Positions 1-8,991 are shown, counted from the first letter of the stretch. The stretch is 64,000 nucleotides of DNA from CAYFIW01 sp964343265 (GCA_964343265.1 CAYFIW010000003.1:1-64000), one strand, 5' to 3'. Program-made: numbers and translations. The notes: generated from the letters alone by a model not told the origin.

Positions 1-81
1 GTCTTAATGGTTAATACGGGTAATCCACGTCTAATCAGGAAAAGAGAGACTTATCAGGATTTGATGGCTTTAGATTTATAA
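1..81 (+). CDS. 3' end of an unidentified gene (partial)
   Basis: The first 26 codons form an open frame ending in TAA at 79-81 and running off the left edge. The visible tail contains VNTGNPRL and ends QDLMALDL. A TGN-type motif near the C-terminus is also seen in threonine-synthase-like PLP enzymes, but the piece is too short to assign. It may be only a chance open frame, although its position just before a same-strand gene with a 50-bp gap supports a real gene end. Confidence 0.45.
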   Translation, partial: VLMVNTGNPRLIRKRETYQDLMALDL

Positions 82-131
82 TCACGTTCAAAAGTAGTTC
101 TGAACCTTATATTTTATAAAGCGAATTAATA

Positions 132-857
132 ATGCGTGAAAATAAGCCATTAGTTGTATATTCGATAATATTAATAAATCTTCTCATATGGGTTCTTACA
201 GAAGTTATCGGTAGCTCAAGAGACCCGATGACTCTGAGGCAATTTGGTGCTATAACCTATTTAGATATCAACAACGGTGACTACTGGCGACTTTTTTCTG
301 CAATATTCCTTCACGTGGGTGCCGGACACCTCGCAGTCAACTGTTTAAGTCTCCTGATAATGGGGGGGCTTCTAGAGAAAATGGTAGGTCATTTTAGGTT
401 TAGCTTTATCTATATAGGTTCAGGAATATCTGGAAGTTCATTCAGTTATTTGATGATACATTTGTTGGGAGTAGGCGCCGGGGCGAGCGGAGCAATATTT
501 GGATGTGTGGGCGCACTTGCCGGATATTTTATTATTAACCGAAAATCTATGGGAGAAATGGGGAAACAAAACCTAAATGCAGTCTTGATTCTAGCAGGTA
601 TAAACTTTGCATTCGGTTACATTGTTCCAGGAATCGACAACTGGGCTCATCTAGGAGGATTCATAGCCGGTGTAATATTGGGGATTGGAGTAGTTCCTAG
701 GGCCAAATCCCTATCCTATACTTATTTTAGCCAGCATTACGAAAGAAATAACTTTTCATTTTCCTCCATTAAAACAAGAACTGTCATGTCAGTCTCCCTG
801 ACACTTCTAATGGTAATAATCACCTTGTATCTAGGTAACACAAGGCTGACAGGATAA
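132..857 (+). CDS. Rhomboid-family intramembrane serine protease
   Basis: Rhomboids cleave transmembrane helices inside the lipid bilayer. The 241-residue protein is hydrophobic with about six predicted membrane segments. The catalytic dyad is visible: Ser119 in GAGASGAIFG and His173 in NWAHLGGF. His66 and Asn70 in HVGAGHLAVN match the oxyanion-hole region of the family. The C-terminal part after residue 185 is a short loop plus one more hydrophobic helix. The ATG start has only a weak Shine-Dalgarno site. Its stop lies 7 bp from the 3' end of the convergent E2 gene. The substrate is unknown. Confidence 0.9.
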   Translation: MRENKPLVVYSIILINLLIWVLTEVIGSSRDPMTLRQFGAITYLDINNGDYWRLFSAIFLHVGAGHLAVNCLSLLIMGGLLEKMVGHFRFSFIYIGSGISGSSFSYLMIHLLGVGAGASGAIFGCVGALAGYFIINRKSMGEMGKQNLNAVLILAGINFAFGYIVPGIDNWAHLGGFIAGVILGIGVVPRAKSLSYTYFSQHYERNNFSFSSIKTRTVMSVSLTLLMVIITLYLGNTRLTG

Positions 858-864
858 GTTAGAG

Positions 865-2040
865 TTAAACCCTATTTGGGTTCTCAATTAATTGCTGGAG
901 TCTCCTACTAAAATTTGCCGCCACGGCTCCATCAACAACTTGATGATCTACCGTCAAGCTCAAAGTGGCAATCTCCCTGACCACGATTTGCCCCTTGATT
1001 ACAACTACTTTCTCCTTCGTTCTTCCAACCCCGAGAAGTGCCACCTGACCCTGATTGAGAATGGGTGTAAATCCATCTACAGAACCAAGTATTGAGATGG
1101 TAAAGGTACCACCTAAAAACTGGTCAGGCATTAATTCTCCACTTCGTGCGCCTTCAGATAGGGATTTCAACTCCTTTGAAACCTCTTGTAGGTCTTTATT
1201 TAACACGTCTCTGATCACAGGTACTACCAATCCATCATCAAGAGAAACTGCAACTGCAATGTTCACCTGGTCAAACCGAAGGTATGAATTGCCGGCTACA
1301 ACGCTGTTCATCACGGGAACCTTTTTGAGTGCCTCCGCCGACGCCTTTATCAGAAATTCTCCCAGACCAACTCCAACAGACCTCCGATACTCTTGAGCTT
1401 CCGTTACGTCAACGTCGAAGAAAAATGAAAGCTGTGCAGAGTTAGCCAAGCTTTGTTTCATATTTGTGGAAATGGCCTTTCGCATACCAGAAAAATCTAA
1501 AATCTCAGAAGGCTCTGGCAATCCTTGCGGTAGCTGAAAAGAAGTATCCTCATCACTGGATTTTTCAGCTGCGGCTCTAACGTCAGCTTCAACAATCCGC
1601 CCTCTTGGGCCCGTTGGCGTAACAGAATCCAACGAGACCCCTAAACGTGAGGCAAGTTTTCTTGCTCCTGGGGTGGAAGGTATAGGAGATTTACCAGAAG
1701 CTCCAGAAGATGCCCTGTTAGCACCGTCTAATCCTCTCCTAGTCCTCTCCTTATTAACTTTTGATGATATTGATTGGGTTTTCTCTATCTCCGGGACCGA
1801 TTCTCCCTCATCTAGTAGGAACCCCATAACTCCATCCACAGCTACAGTGGAACCCTCATCCACAACTGGATGGAATAAGCCAGATTCGGTAGCCTCCAAA
1901 TCGTAATTCACTTTCTCAGTCTCTATTTCTGCAACAACCTCACCTTGGGTAACACTGTCACCCTTAGATTTTGTAAACTTTGTCACCACGCCTTCGGTCA
2001 TAAAATCACCGAGTCGTGGCATAACTATTGGTGTTGCCAT
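865..2040 (-). CDS. pdhC: Dihydrolipoamide acyltransferase, E2 of a 2-oxoacid dehydrogenase complex
   Basis: E2 core subunit that transfers the acyl group from lipoate to CoA. The domain order is complete: an N-terminal lipoyl domain (about 1-76) with lipoyl Lys43 in TEKVNYD, a proline/serine-rich linker, a peripheral-subunit-binding domain (about 122-158, TPGARKLASRLGV...GRI), then the catalytic acyltransferase domain (about 175-391). The active site is DHQVVDG, with His366 and Asp370. The length, 391 residues, is normal for a one-lipoyl-domain E2. It is last in an E1alpha-E1beta-E2 operon, 16 bp behind E1beta, with AGGAG upstream of its ATG. Pyruvate, acetoin and branched-chain versions cannot be separated by sequence alone. 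No E3 gene is in the window. Confidence 0.93.
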   Translation of the reverse strand: MATPIVMPRLGDFMTEGVVTKFTKSKGDSVTQGEVVAEIETEKVNYDLEATESGLFHPVVDEGSTVAVDGVMGFLLDEGESVPEIEKTQSISSKVNKERTRRGLDGANRASSGASGKSPIPSTPGARKLASRLGVSLDSVTPTGPRGRIVEADVRAAAEKSSDEDTSFQLPQGLPEPSEILDFSGMRKAISTNMKQSLANSAQLSFFFDVDVTEAQEYRRSVGVGLGEFLIKASAEALKKVPVMNSVVAGNSYLRFDQVNIAVAVSLDDGLVVPVIRDVLNKDLQEVSKELKSLSEGARSGELMPDQFLGGTFTISILGSVDGFTPILNQGQVALLGVGRTKEKVVVIKGQIVVREIATLSLTVDHQVVDGAVAANFSRRLQQLIENPNRV

Positions 2041-2056
2041 GAAATCAAAACCACTC

Positions 2057-3085
2057 CTATTCTAGTATTTCCAGAGCCGCATCCACTACTTTTTCTTTGT
2101 TTGGGACAAACAAAGCCTCTAGAGGCCTAGTGTAAGGGACGGATGCGTGTGGGGGCGTTACACGCTTTGGGGGCGCATCTAAGTAATCGAAAGCCTCCTC
2201 AGCAACAAGTGCCGCAATATCAGAAGCTATGCTGCACCTTGGATAATCTTCATCAACAATCACTACCTTTCTTGTTTTCTGGACCGACGATACTATGGCC
2301 TCATTATCCATCGGGGAAAGTGAAAGTAAATCGAGAACCTCTACTGAAAATCCCTGCTCTTCTAAGTCAGCTGCCGCCTCCATACAAACACGTGTAGTGA
2401 ACCCTATCCCTATCAGGGTTATATCATCACCTTGCTGTTTAATATCTGACTTACCAATCTCTACTGTGTAAGAATCTTCCGGGACAATGTCATCAAATCG
2501 TAATCCCATCAACTGACGATTATTAAATACGATAACTGGGTCATCATCCCTAATAGCAGCAGTCATCAAACCTTTGGCGTTGTACGGGTTAGAAGGAACC
2601 ACACACTTTAGTCCTGGAAAATGCGTAAATATAGAATACAATGTCTCAGAATGTTGAGCCGCTGAATTCGTCCCGGCACCAATGCCCGTCATGATTGTCA
2701 AAGGAACCTTGACCTTGCCGCCAAACATATAATGCATTTTTGCAGCATTATTAGTGATCTGATCGGCACAAACTCCGTAAAAGCTTACGTACATTAGATC
2801 TACAACTGGCCGTAGACCTGATGCCGCTGCTCCTACCCCAGCCCCCACAAAACCCGCCTCTGAAATGGGTGTATCTCTAATTCGTGTCCTACCAAAATCA
2901 CTTACTAATCCCTTTGTCAGGCGCATGGGGCCTCCCCAGGCATCTTGAAAATCTTCTCTTTCACCTCCCCCTGCTATATCCTCTCCCATTACAATCACAC
3001 TCGGATCCCTCTCCAATTCCTGTCTCAGTGCCTCGTTTATAGCCTGAATGAAAGAAATCTGCCTTGTAGCTTCTGCTTGCGCCAT
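2057..3085 (-). CDS. pdhB: 2-oxoacid (pyruvate/acetoin) dehydrogenase E1 component, beta subunit
   Basis: Beta chain of the thiamine-diphosphate-dependent E1 heterotetramer that decarboxylates the 2-oxoacid and acylates the lipoyl arm of E2. The 342-residue length is typical. Family motifs are visible: GEDIAGGGEREDFQD (about 35-49), TPISEAGFVGAGVGAA near residue 72, the QHSETLYSIFTHFPGLKCVVPS stretch, and a transketolase C-terminal domain with VVIVDEDYPRCS. The ATG at 3085 follows a strong GGGGGAGA ribosome-binding site. It starts 32 bp after the E1alpha stop. It is slightly longer than classical AcoB at its N-terminus but collinear. Confidence 0.93.
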   Translation of the reverse strand: MAQAEATRQISFIQAINEALRQELERDPSVIVMGEDIAGGGEREDFQDAWGGPMRLTKGLVSDFGRTRIRDTPISEAGFVGAGVGAAASGLRPVVDLMYVSFYGVCADQITNNAAKMHYMFGGKVKVPLTIMTGIGAGTNSAAQHSETLYSIFTHFPGLKCVVPSNPYNAKGLMTAAIRDDDPVIVFNNRQLMGLRFDDIVPEDSYTVEIGKSDIKQQGDDITLIGIGFTTRVCMEAAADLEEQGFSVEVLDLLSLSPMDNEAIVSSVQKTRKVVIVDEDYPRCSIASDIAALVAEEAFDYLDAPPKRVTPPHASVPYTRPLEALFVPNKEKVVDAALEILE

Positions 3086-3117
3086 ATTTAATCTCCCCCT
3101 ACACGATTCTTAAATCA

Positions 3118-4092
3118 TTAATAAGAAACATAAACATTTTCCGTCAGTTCATCTGGATCTGGAAACGGGCTATCGTTTGCATATTTGGTAGCTTTCGAAA
3201 CAGCCTCCTGGCAATCAGAATCTATCTCATCTAGTTCTTCCTCATTAGCGTATGATCCATCCAGAATGTATGCCCTTGCCTGAACTATACAATCACGATC
3301 CATGTAAAATTTTTGTTCCTCTTCACTTCGATATCCTAATGGATTATCTGCTCCGAAATGCCCCATATATCGGTATGTCTGAGCCTCTATCAAAGTAGGA
3401 CCACCACCGGATCTTGCCCTGGATACTGCCTCTTTACCAACTTCATAAATATCAAGCACAGATTGCCCATCAACAGTCACCCCTGGCATTCCATAACCAT
3501 CTGCTCGGCTTGAAACTGATCCTCCAGCAACAGAATATTCAAATGGGGTGGATTCTGCATACCTATTATTTTCACAAACAAAAATCACGGGTAACTTCCA
3601 TATGCTGGCTAGATTCATTGACTCATGGAGTACGCCTTGACTTGAGGCACCATCCCCAAAAAAAACAACGCTAACCTGATTTGTTCCCTTAACCTTGGCG
3701 GTTAATGCCACACCAGTTGCTACAGGTATATTTGAACCAACAACTCCATTCGCTCCTAACATTCCCCGTTCTATATCAGCTATATGCATCGTGCCCCCTT
3801 TCCCTTTCCCTGTTCCTGTAGATTTGCCCAACAATTCAGCCATCATTTGATCTAAGTCCAAGCCCTTGGCTATGCAGTGATGGTGACTTCTATGGGTTCC
3901 AAGGACGTAATCTTTTTCATCTAAATGAGCACATATGCCCGTAGGAACGGCTTCCTGACCAACAGAAGAATGCATTCCTCTAAGCTTCCCAGCATCAGCT
4001 TCTCTCTTTGATTGTTCCTCGAACCTTCTAATGGTTACCATAGTTTGATACATCCAAAGAAGAGAATCCCGGTTTATCTTGTCATATACCAT
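3118..4092 (-). CDS. pdhA: 2-oxoacid (pyruvate/acetoin) dehydrogenase E1 component, alpha subunit
   Basis: Alpha chain of E1, carrying the thiamine-diphosphate motif GDGASSQG...CENN. Other conserved parts are RGMHSSVGQEA near the N-terminus, a GTHRSHHHCIAKG region that contacts the cofactor, and YRYMGHFGADNP near the C-terminus. I chose the ATG at 4092 (324 residues) because GAGG lies about 10 bases upstream and the protein then begins like AcoA/PdhA. The frame is open upstream to a TTG/ATG pair at 4143/4140, but no good ribosome-binding site precedes those. It is the first gene of the E1alpha-E1beta-E2 operon. A candidate promoter lies at 4176-4206. Confidence 0.92.
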   Translation of the reverse strand: MVYDKINRDSLLWMYQTMVTIRRFEEQSKREADAGKLRGMHSSVGQEAVPTGICAHLDEKDYVLGTHRSHHHCIAKGLDLDQMMAELLGKSTGTGKGKGGTMHIADIERGMLGANGVVGSNIPVATGVALTAKVKGTNQVSVVFFGDGASSQGVLHESMNLASIWKLPVIFVCENNRYAESTPFEYSVAGGSVSSRADGYGMPGVTVDGQSVLDIYEVGKEAVSRARSGGGPTLIEAQTYRYMGHFGADNPLGYRSEEEQKFYMDRDCIVQARAYILDGSYANEEELDEIDSDCQEAVSKATKYANDSPFPDPDELTENVYVSY

Positions 4093-4175
4093 ACCTATAA
4101 TCCTCACTAACTCTGATTCCAATGACAAATCCAATATCATCAACTAGACAAGCATTCTCAGTCCAGTTTTGGGCG

Positions 4176-4206
4176 ATTATAGCAGTTTCCAATACACGTT
4201 TATCAA
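4176..4206 (-). promoter_or_regulatory. Candidate sigma-70-type promoter for the E1alpha-E1beta-E2 operon
   Basis: Read on the minus strand, TTGATA (4206-4201) and a perfect TATAAT (4181-4176) are separated by 19 bases. The spacing is one or two bases longer than ideal. The element lies upstream of pdhA in the divergent region shared with the tRNA gene. Predicted initiation is near 4169, giving a leader of about 75 bases to the ATG at 4092. Confidence 0.45.
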
Positions 4207-4228
4207 TCTAATATAATCAATACATTCA

Positions 4229-4258
4229 TTGACACTCGATAACCACGATTGCTACGAT
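4229..4258 (+). promoter_or_regulatory. Candidate promoter for tRNA-Ala
   Basis: TTGACA (4229-4234), an 18-base spacer and TACGAT (4253-4258) lie just upstream of the tRNA gene, so initiation near 4265 would leave a short 5' leader of about 15 bases for RNase P. The -35 is a perfect consensus and the -10 matches at four of six positions, including the key TA...AT bases. Confidence 0.6.
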
Positions 4259-4279
4259 TTTTCACGGACAATTTCTACT

Positions 4280-4355
4280 GGGGATATAGCTCAACTGGGA
4301 GAGCGCGGCGTTCGCAATGCCGAGGTTGGGGGTTCGAGTCCCCCTATCTCCACCA
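4280..4355 (+). tRNA. tRNA-Ala (anticodon CGC)
   Basis: A full cloverleaf can be drawn. The acceptor stem GGGGATA pairs with TATCTCC and includes the G3:U70 wobble pair that identifies alanine tRNAs. The D stem is GCTC/GAGC. The anticodon stem CGGCG/TGCCG encloses the loop TTCGCAA with anticodon CGC (reads GCG). The T arm is GGGGG-TTCGAGT-CCCCC. The discriminator is A and the CCA end is encoded. The length is 76 bases including CCA. Confidence 0.97.
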
Positions 4356-4452
4356 AGATATATATTTGATTCGATCCGTGCTTGATATCACAATTCAAAT
4401 AGACATAACGTGGCTTTTTAATAACCAACGTGAAAAATAAGTGCGGTAAAAC

Positions 4453-5712
4453 TTGATCAAAATCTCACATTTCAGATCTTTTAATCATAGAGATTACAGG
4501 TATGCGTGGGCCTCAAATGCGCTAGGAGGAGCAAGCGCCTGGACATTTTTGATAGCCAGCCAATGGTATGTTCTCGCTGATTCAGATAGATCTGGTCTGG
4601 TGGGATTGTTCACGTTTGCTTCAATGCTCCCATTTTTACTTATATCCCCATTTGCAGGGATACTTTCTGACAGATTTGAAAGAAAGAATCTAACATTATT
4701 GACTATGGCTGGCGGGTTTCTCGTAATTGCAACAGCAACAGCCTTAGCAATAACGGGTGTTTTAGAGCTGTGGCAACTCTGCATACTCGCATTTCTGTCA
4801 GGAAGTTTTAGAGCTACTCAAGAAGTAGCATTAGTTTCTTTAGTAACTAATATAGTACCTCCAAAGGATTTACTTAACGCCATAACATTAAATTCAGCTA
4901 TAAGACATGGGTCTCGTGTAATTGGCATGTGCATCTTGCTATCTTCGAGGGTTCCATCAATAGATAATTTTTCAACATCACAATTTTTATTTGCCAGTGC
5001 AGTATTTGGTGCCGCTTCTCTTATAGCAATATCTATAGTCAAGACCAAGTCAATAGGTGAGCCTGAACCAAGCACTGGCATGATTCAAGGTATTTTAGAT
5101 GGCATGAAATTTATTTATTCAAACAGACCCGTAGGTGTTTTTATAATTCTCGTGAGTTTTCATTGTGCGTTAGTGATGTCTTTTGATTCGATACTACCTG
5201 TTCTATCTAGAGACACTCTTGGCTCCAATGATGAATTTTTGCTGGCCTTGTTAGTATTAGCCTTCGGATCCGGGTCTGTTATAGGAACTTTCCTTATCGC
5301 AGGAATTCAAAATGATAAAAGAAAAGGAACCTTATTTTTAGTATCTGGTGTCATCAGCGCCCTTTCTCTTGTTGGTCTTGGAATCTCTTCAGAAATTTTC
5401 CCTTCATTCATAGCCAAATTCTTGATGGGGGCATCACAATCAAGTTTCATGGCACTATCAATGACCTATGTGCAGATATTAGCCCCCGACGAAATGAGAG
5501 GCAGAATTTCGAGTCTATACATACTTCATGCTGGAGGAATAATGGCTTTTGCAAATTTAGGATATGGGAATTTAGCCGACCTTTTTGGGGCTACAGAAAT
5601 ACTCGTAGTAACTGGCTTAATATTTTTTATAGCTTATATTTCGATAAGCTTAGTAGACCCTATCCTCAGAAGAGTATATAGAGGAGATTTCATATCTCTT
5701 TCAACCACATGA
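4453..5712 (+). CDS. MFS transporter (EntS/MFS_3-like exporter)
   Basis: Twelve-helix major facilitator protein, 419 residues. The N-terminus has the typical HFRSFNHRDYRYAWASN lead-in to helix 1. The loop 2-3 signature appears as GILSDRFERKN, with D and R in the A-motif positions. A second copy of the motif at the start of the C-terminal half is degenerate. This family includes siderophore and drug exporters; the substrate cannot be read from sequence. The only in-frame start that keeps the N-terminus is TTG at 4453, with a weak ribosome-binding site. It follows the tRNA gene by about 100 bp and precedes galU by 46 bp. Confidence 0.85.
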   Translation: MIKISHFRSFNHRDYRYAWASNALGGASAWTFLIASQWYVLADSDRSGLVGLFTFASMLPFLLISPFAGILSDRFERKNLTLLTMAGGFLVIATATALAITGVLELWQLCILAFLSGSFRATQEVALVSLVTNIVPPKDLLNAITLNSAIRHGSRVIGMCILLSSRVPSIDNFSTSQFLFASAVFGAASLIAISIVKTKSIGEPEPSTGMIQGILDGMKFIYSNRPVGVFIILVSFHCALVMSFDSILPVLSRDTLGSNDEFLLALLVLAFGSGSVIGTFLIAGIQNDKRKGTLFLVSGVISALSLVGLGISSEIFPSFIAKFLMGASQSSFMALSMTYVQILAPDEMRGRISSLYILHAGGIMAFANLGYGNLADLFGATEILVVTGLIFFIAYISISLVDPILRRVYRGDFISLSTT

Positions 5713-5758
5713 AGATTAAAGACTTAGGCATCAATAAAGTCACAATTTAGGAGAGCTC

Positions 5759-6646
5759 ATGACAATAAGGAAAGCTGTGATTCCGGTAGCTGGACTGGGA
5801 ACGCGATTTTTACCTTCAACATTAACAATACCTAAAGTAATGATCCCTGTGGTTGATAAACCTCCAATTCATTTTTGTGTAGAGGAAGCTGCCCGAGCGG
5901 GTATCGACCATGTAATATTCGTAACGTCCCAAGGGCAAGAATCGGTACCCACATATTTCAAAAGAAGACCTGATCTCGAAACCTCTATGGCAAATGGGGG
6001 GAAGCACGAATTGGCTGAAAGTCTGCGCGAAATCGCTAATCTGGCTGACATAAGCGTCGTCACTCAAGAAAAACAACTAGGACTAGGACACGCCGTTCTG
6101 ATGGCAAAAAAAATGGTCGGTAATCAGCCATTTGCCGTATTTCTTCCAGATAATTTGATACTAAGTGAATCTTCTGTTATCCGCAATATGATCGAAATAT
6201 CCGATTCCAATCATGGAAGTATGGTGATTGCATTAAAAAAAGTGAAACCGGCTGAGGTTTCAAGCTATGGGATTGCAAAGTTAGGGGAGCGAAATGATCG
6301 AATATCGGATATTCTGGGGCTCATAGAAAAACCTTCACAGGAATCCTCACCATCCAACCTTGCTGTGATAGGAAGATACCTTCTTAGTAACAAAATATTT
6401 ACGGCCATTGAAAATTCGACTCCGGGCGCACTCGGAGAGATACAACTTACTGACGCAATCGCATCTTTACTTGGAGATATTCCATGTCTGGGATACGAAT
6501 TTCCTGATATTCACTTCGATGTTGGCACACCAATCGGTATGCTCAAAGCTTCCTTTCATATAGGTTTAAATCGAAATGACATAAAAAGTGAATTTAGAGA
6601 ATGGTTAGATAGTTACATCAACGATACAGATTTAAAATCACAATAA
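5759..6646 (+). CDS. galU: UTP--glucose-1-phosphate uridylyltransferase
   Basis: Makes UDP-glucose from UTP and glucose 1-phosphate for glycan and lipid-head-group synthesis. The nucleotide-binding motif AGLGTRFLPST (11-21) and Lys26 with VVDKP (31-35) match GalU. Further conserved parts are the GLGHAVLMAK stretch, the FLPDNLI metal/nucleotide-binding segment, and GALGEIQLTDAI. The 295-residue length is normal. A clear ribosome-binding site, AGGAGAG, precedes the ATG. Its last 29 bases overlap the 3' end of the convergent prenyltransferase gene. GlmU-like or dTDP-sugar pyrophosphorylases are less likely given the GalU-specific start. Confidence 0.93.
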   Translation: MTIRKAVIPVAGLGTRFLPSTLTIPKVMIPVVDKPPIHFCVEEAARAGIDHVIFVTSQGQESVPTYFKRRPDLETSMANGGKHELAESLREIANLADISVVTQEKQLGLGHAVLMAKKMVGNQPFAVFLPDNLILSESSVIRNMIEISDSNHGSMVIALKKVKPAEVSSYGIAKLGERNDRISDILGLIEKPSQESSPSNLAVIGRYLLSNKIFTAIENSTPGALGEIQLTDAIASLLGDIPCLGYEFPDIHFDVGTPIGMLKASFHIGLNRNDIKSEFREWLDSYINDTDLKSQ

Positions 6647-7511
6647 CTGAAACTAGCCAAAATAATACACTTCCTATAAGTGGAAGATCTTTGACAATAA
6701 TCTCTTCAGGTTTCTCGCCTCTTCCTCTATTCAGAACTAGGTATACATACCTACCCATACCAAAAACAACAAACGGAACTGTAAGCATCATAGTATTATT
6801 TGAAGGTAAGTTAGGAGCATTATATGTGTATAAACAGTAGGATAAAATCGTACAAAAAAGTACTGTAATAAGAGTCATTTTAAGAAGCTTTGGATTATAG
6901 AGTCGCAGAGTTTTTCTGGATGCATATTTTTGGTAACCGTGTTTAGATCCTTCTGCAAGCCTTTTGGAGAAAGCGATAAATAAAGCACCAAACGCCATGC
7001 ACACGTACAACCAATCTGACACCGGTACGTCAATAGAAACCGCACCCCCGAACACTCTCATGACGAACCCAATTGATATTGCAATTACATCAACCAAAAA
7101 AATATTCCTGAAAAGAAACCCATACCCAAGCATCAAGATCAAGTAAGACAATAGCGTAATGAAAAATGACAAATTCACAATCGAACTCAGTATCAAAGCT
7201 AACGCAGCAATAGTTACGAAGGAAGCCAAGGCAACTTTCCTACCCAAGACACCAGAGGCTATAGGTCTAACTTTTTTTTGTGGATGTAATCTATCTTTGT
7301 CACGATCTAGTACATCGTTCAACAAATATATTGAAGAGCTGGCAAGGGTAAAAGCCACCAAGGCTACAATTAAGTCTGAAAAGATAGAAAAAACCTTTTC
7401 GTATTCATCCCAAGACCAAGCTTCATTAACAGAAAACAAAAAAGGAAAAAACACAAAAAGACTCTTAGTCCACTGACTAGGTCGAGTAGATTTAATTACA
7501 TTAATAAGCAT
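6618..7511 (-). CDS. UbiA-family decaprenyl-phosphate phosphoribosyltransferase-like protein
   Basis: Integral membrane prenyltransferase-fold protein, 297 residues, about nine predicted helices. The start STRPSQWTKSLFVFFPFLFS and the first Asp motif NDVLDRDKDRLHPQKK followed by RPIASG are characteristic of the decaprenyl-phosphate phosphoribosyltransferase branch (Rv3806c type), which moves phosphoribose from PRPP to a polyprenyl phosphate. The second motif region, FSKRLAEGSKHG, also fits that branch better than quinone prenyltransferases. This suggests a polyprenyl-linked pentose donor for cell-surface glycans. No epimerase partner (DprE1/2) is visible nearby. It is convergent with and overlaps galU. 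Confidence 0.82.
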   Translation of the reverse strand: MLINVIKSTRPSQWTKSLFVFFPFLFSVNEAWSWDEYEKVFSIFSDLIVALVAFTLASSSIYLLNDVLDRDKDRLHPQKKVRPIASGVLGRKVALASFVTIAALALILSSIVNLSFFITLLSYLILMLGYGFLFRNIFLVDVIAISIGFVMRVFGGAVSIDVPVSDWLYVCMAFGALFIAFSKRLAEGSKHGYQKYASRKTLRLYNPKLLKMTLITVLFCTILSYCLYTYNAPNLPSNNTMMLTVPFVVFGMGRYVYLVLNRGRGEKPEEIIVKDLPLIGSVLFWLVSVIVILNLYR

Positions 7512-7733
7512 TAGAGAGCATTTAAAAACTTCTATCCAAATGATTTATAGTTCTATTTTAACCTGTGGAGAAGTTGCTAGTCAGAAAAATTTAGGCTTCA
7601 TAAAAATACAGTTAGGATAACTATACTGATTATGTGTAGTGGTAGAATCCAATTTGACATAATTAAATATGAATGGTCACATCTGGGTTACGTGCAACTC
7701 AGATATAAGATCATACATTGGAGGTAGAAATCC

Positions 7734-8489
7734 GTGTCTGGACATTCTAAATGGTCAACAATAAAACATAAAAAAGCTGCTACAGATGCCAAGCGTGGGA
7801 AATTATTCACAAAGTTATCTAAAGAGATAATTGTTGCTGCCAAGCAAGGCGGCGGTGATCCAGAAATGAACTTCCGGCTGAGAATGGCGATCCAAATAGC
7901 AAAAGACGCCAACATGCCTGCGGACAATATAGAACGGGCGGTCAAAAAAGGGTCAGGGGAATCATCAGACGGGGACGTCATGTTAGAAATCACCTATGAA
8001 GGATATGGTCCTGGTGGTGTCGGTATCATGTTGGAAACATTAACTGATAACAAAAATCGAACAGTATCTGACATAAGATCCACATTAACAAGAGCAGGCG
8101 GAAACATGGCGGAATCAGGAGCAGTAGCCTGGCAATTTGAACAAAAAGGAGTAATCGTTGTAGAAGTGCCTGAAGAGGAAGCCGAAGATATGGCTTTAAT
8201 TGCCATAGATGCCGGCGCAGACGACTTTGAAACATATGATGGCACGCTTCACATATATTCAGAACCTGGCAGCCTCGAAGGCATTAGGACGACTTTAAAT
8301 CAAAGTGAAGCAGCGATTTCTTCAACAGAACTATCTTTGATCCCTAGCAGCACTATAATGTTGGAAAGTACCAAAGCGATTCAAACTTTAAGACTCCTAG
8401 ATACACTGGAAGAGCTAGAAGATGTTCAAAAAGTGTATTCGAACGCAGACTTTCCGGAAGACGCCTTGGTGACTTTCCAAGCAGGATAA
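7734..8489 (+). CDS. yebC: YebC/PmpR-family DNA-binding or translation-associated regulator
   Basis: The N-terminus, SGHSKWSTIKHKKAATDAKRGK, is the family signature, followed by KLSKEIIVAAKQGGGDP and GYGPGGVGIM, all strongly conserved in YebC. The 251-residue length is standard. The start is GTG at 7734 with GGAGGT about ten bases upstream. YebC is found beside ruvC in many bacteria, as here; members have been reported as transcriptional regulators and as factors that help ribosomes through proline-rich stretches. It heads the yebC-ruvC-ruvA-methyltransferase-uvrB run, all on the plus strand with gaps below 30 bp. Confidence 0.95.
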   Translation: MSGHSKWSTIKHKKAATDAKRGKLFTKLSKEIIVAAKQGGGDPEMNFRLRMAIQIAKDANMPADNIERAVKKGSGESSDGDVMLEITYEGYGPGGVGIMLETLTDNKNRTVSDIRSTLTRAGGNMAESGAVAWQFEQKGVIVVEVPEEEAEDMALIAIDAGADDFETYDGTLHIYSEPGSLEGIRTTLNQSEAAISSTELSLIPSSTIMLESTKAIQTLRLLDTLEELEDVQKVYSNADFPEDALVTFQAG

Positions 8490-8495
8490 TTGCTA

Positions 8496-8987
8496 ATGAG
8501 AGTAATGGGAGTAGACCCAGGTACATTAAAAATGGGAGTTGGCATTGTGGATTCTGTTTCCGGGGATCTATCTTCACCATATCACTCTTGCATCTCACCA
8601 AAGCCAAAAGATCCTATTGAAAAAAGACTCGCAACGATATTTCGTACCTTGGAAGATAAAATATTAGAATTTTCTCCCGACTACATAGCCGTAGAACAAC
8701 CCTTTGTATCAAAAAACCCGAAAACAGCCATAGCAATCGGACAAGCTCAAGCAATAGTGCTAGTCAGCGCTTCCTTGAAAGGTATTCCAGTTGCTCGATA
8801 TTCACCTTCGGAGATTAAGAAATCTGTGACTAATTACGGTGGAAGTACAAAAGATCAAGTTAGCTCAATGGTCAGTATATTACTAGGCAATATGATTATA
8901 GAAGGTTCAGATGATGTAAGCGATGCCCTAGCAGCGGCAATTTGTCATCACAATGTGTCAATGCTAGATAAATTAGTCTTTAGGTAA
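8496..8987 (+). CDS. ruvC: Holliday-junction resolvase RuvC
   Basis: Endonuclease that cuts Holliday junctions moved by RuvAB. All four acidic catalytic residues are in place: Asp7 (GVDPGT), Glu67 (AVEQPF), Asp140 and Asp143 (GSDDVSDAL). The GQAQAIVL helix is also conserved. The 163-residue length matches the family. I use the ATG at 8496; the frame extends to a TTG at 8490, which would add only two residues. The start is six bases after the yebC stop, so the two are probably co-translated. Confidence 0.96.
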   Translation: MRVMGVDPGTLKMGVGIVDSVSGDLSSPYHSCISPKPKDPIEKRLATIFRTLEDKILEFSPDYIAVEQPFVSKNPKTAIAIGQAQAIVLVSASLKGIPVARYSPSEIKKSVTNYGGSTKDQVSSMVSILLGNMIIEGSDDVSDALAAAICHHNVSMLDKLVFR

Positions 8988-8991
8988 AAAA

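Noticed and set aside
865..885. AACCC-TATTT-GGGTT stem between the rhomboid and E2 gene ends as a terminator
   Set aside because: The arms are only 5 bp, the stem lies inside the E2 coding end, and there is no T-run.
4390..4440. ACGTGG...CCAACGT imperfect stem after the tRNA as a terminator
   Set aside because: It needs a bulge, the loop is long and no T-run follows.
7654..7682. TTGACA about 75 bases upstream of yebC as a promoter
   Set aside because: The -35 is perfect, but the hexamer 17 bases downstream is TCACAT and 18 bases gives CACATC. No convincing -10 is present.
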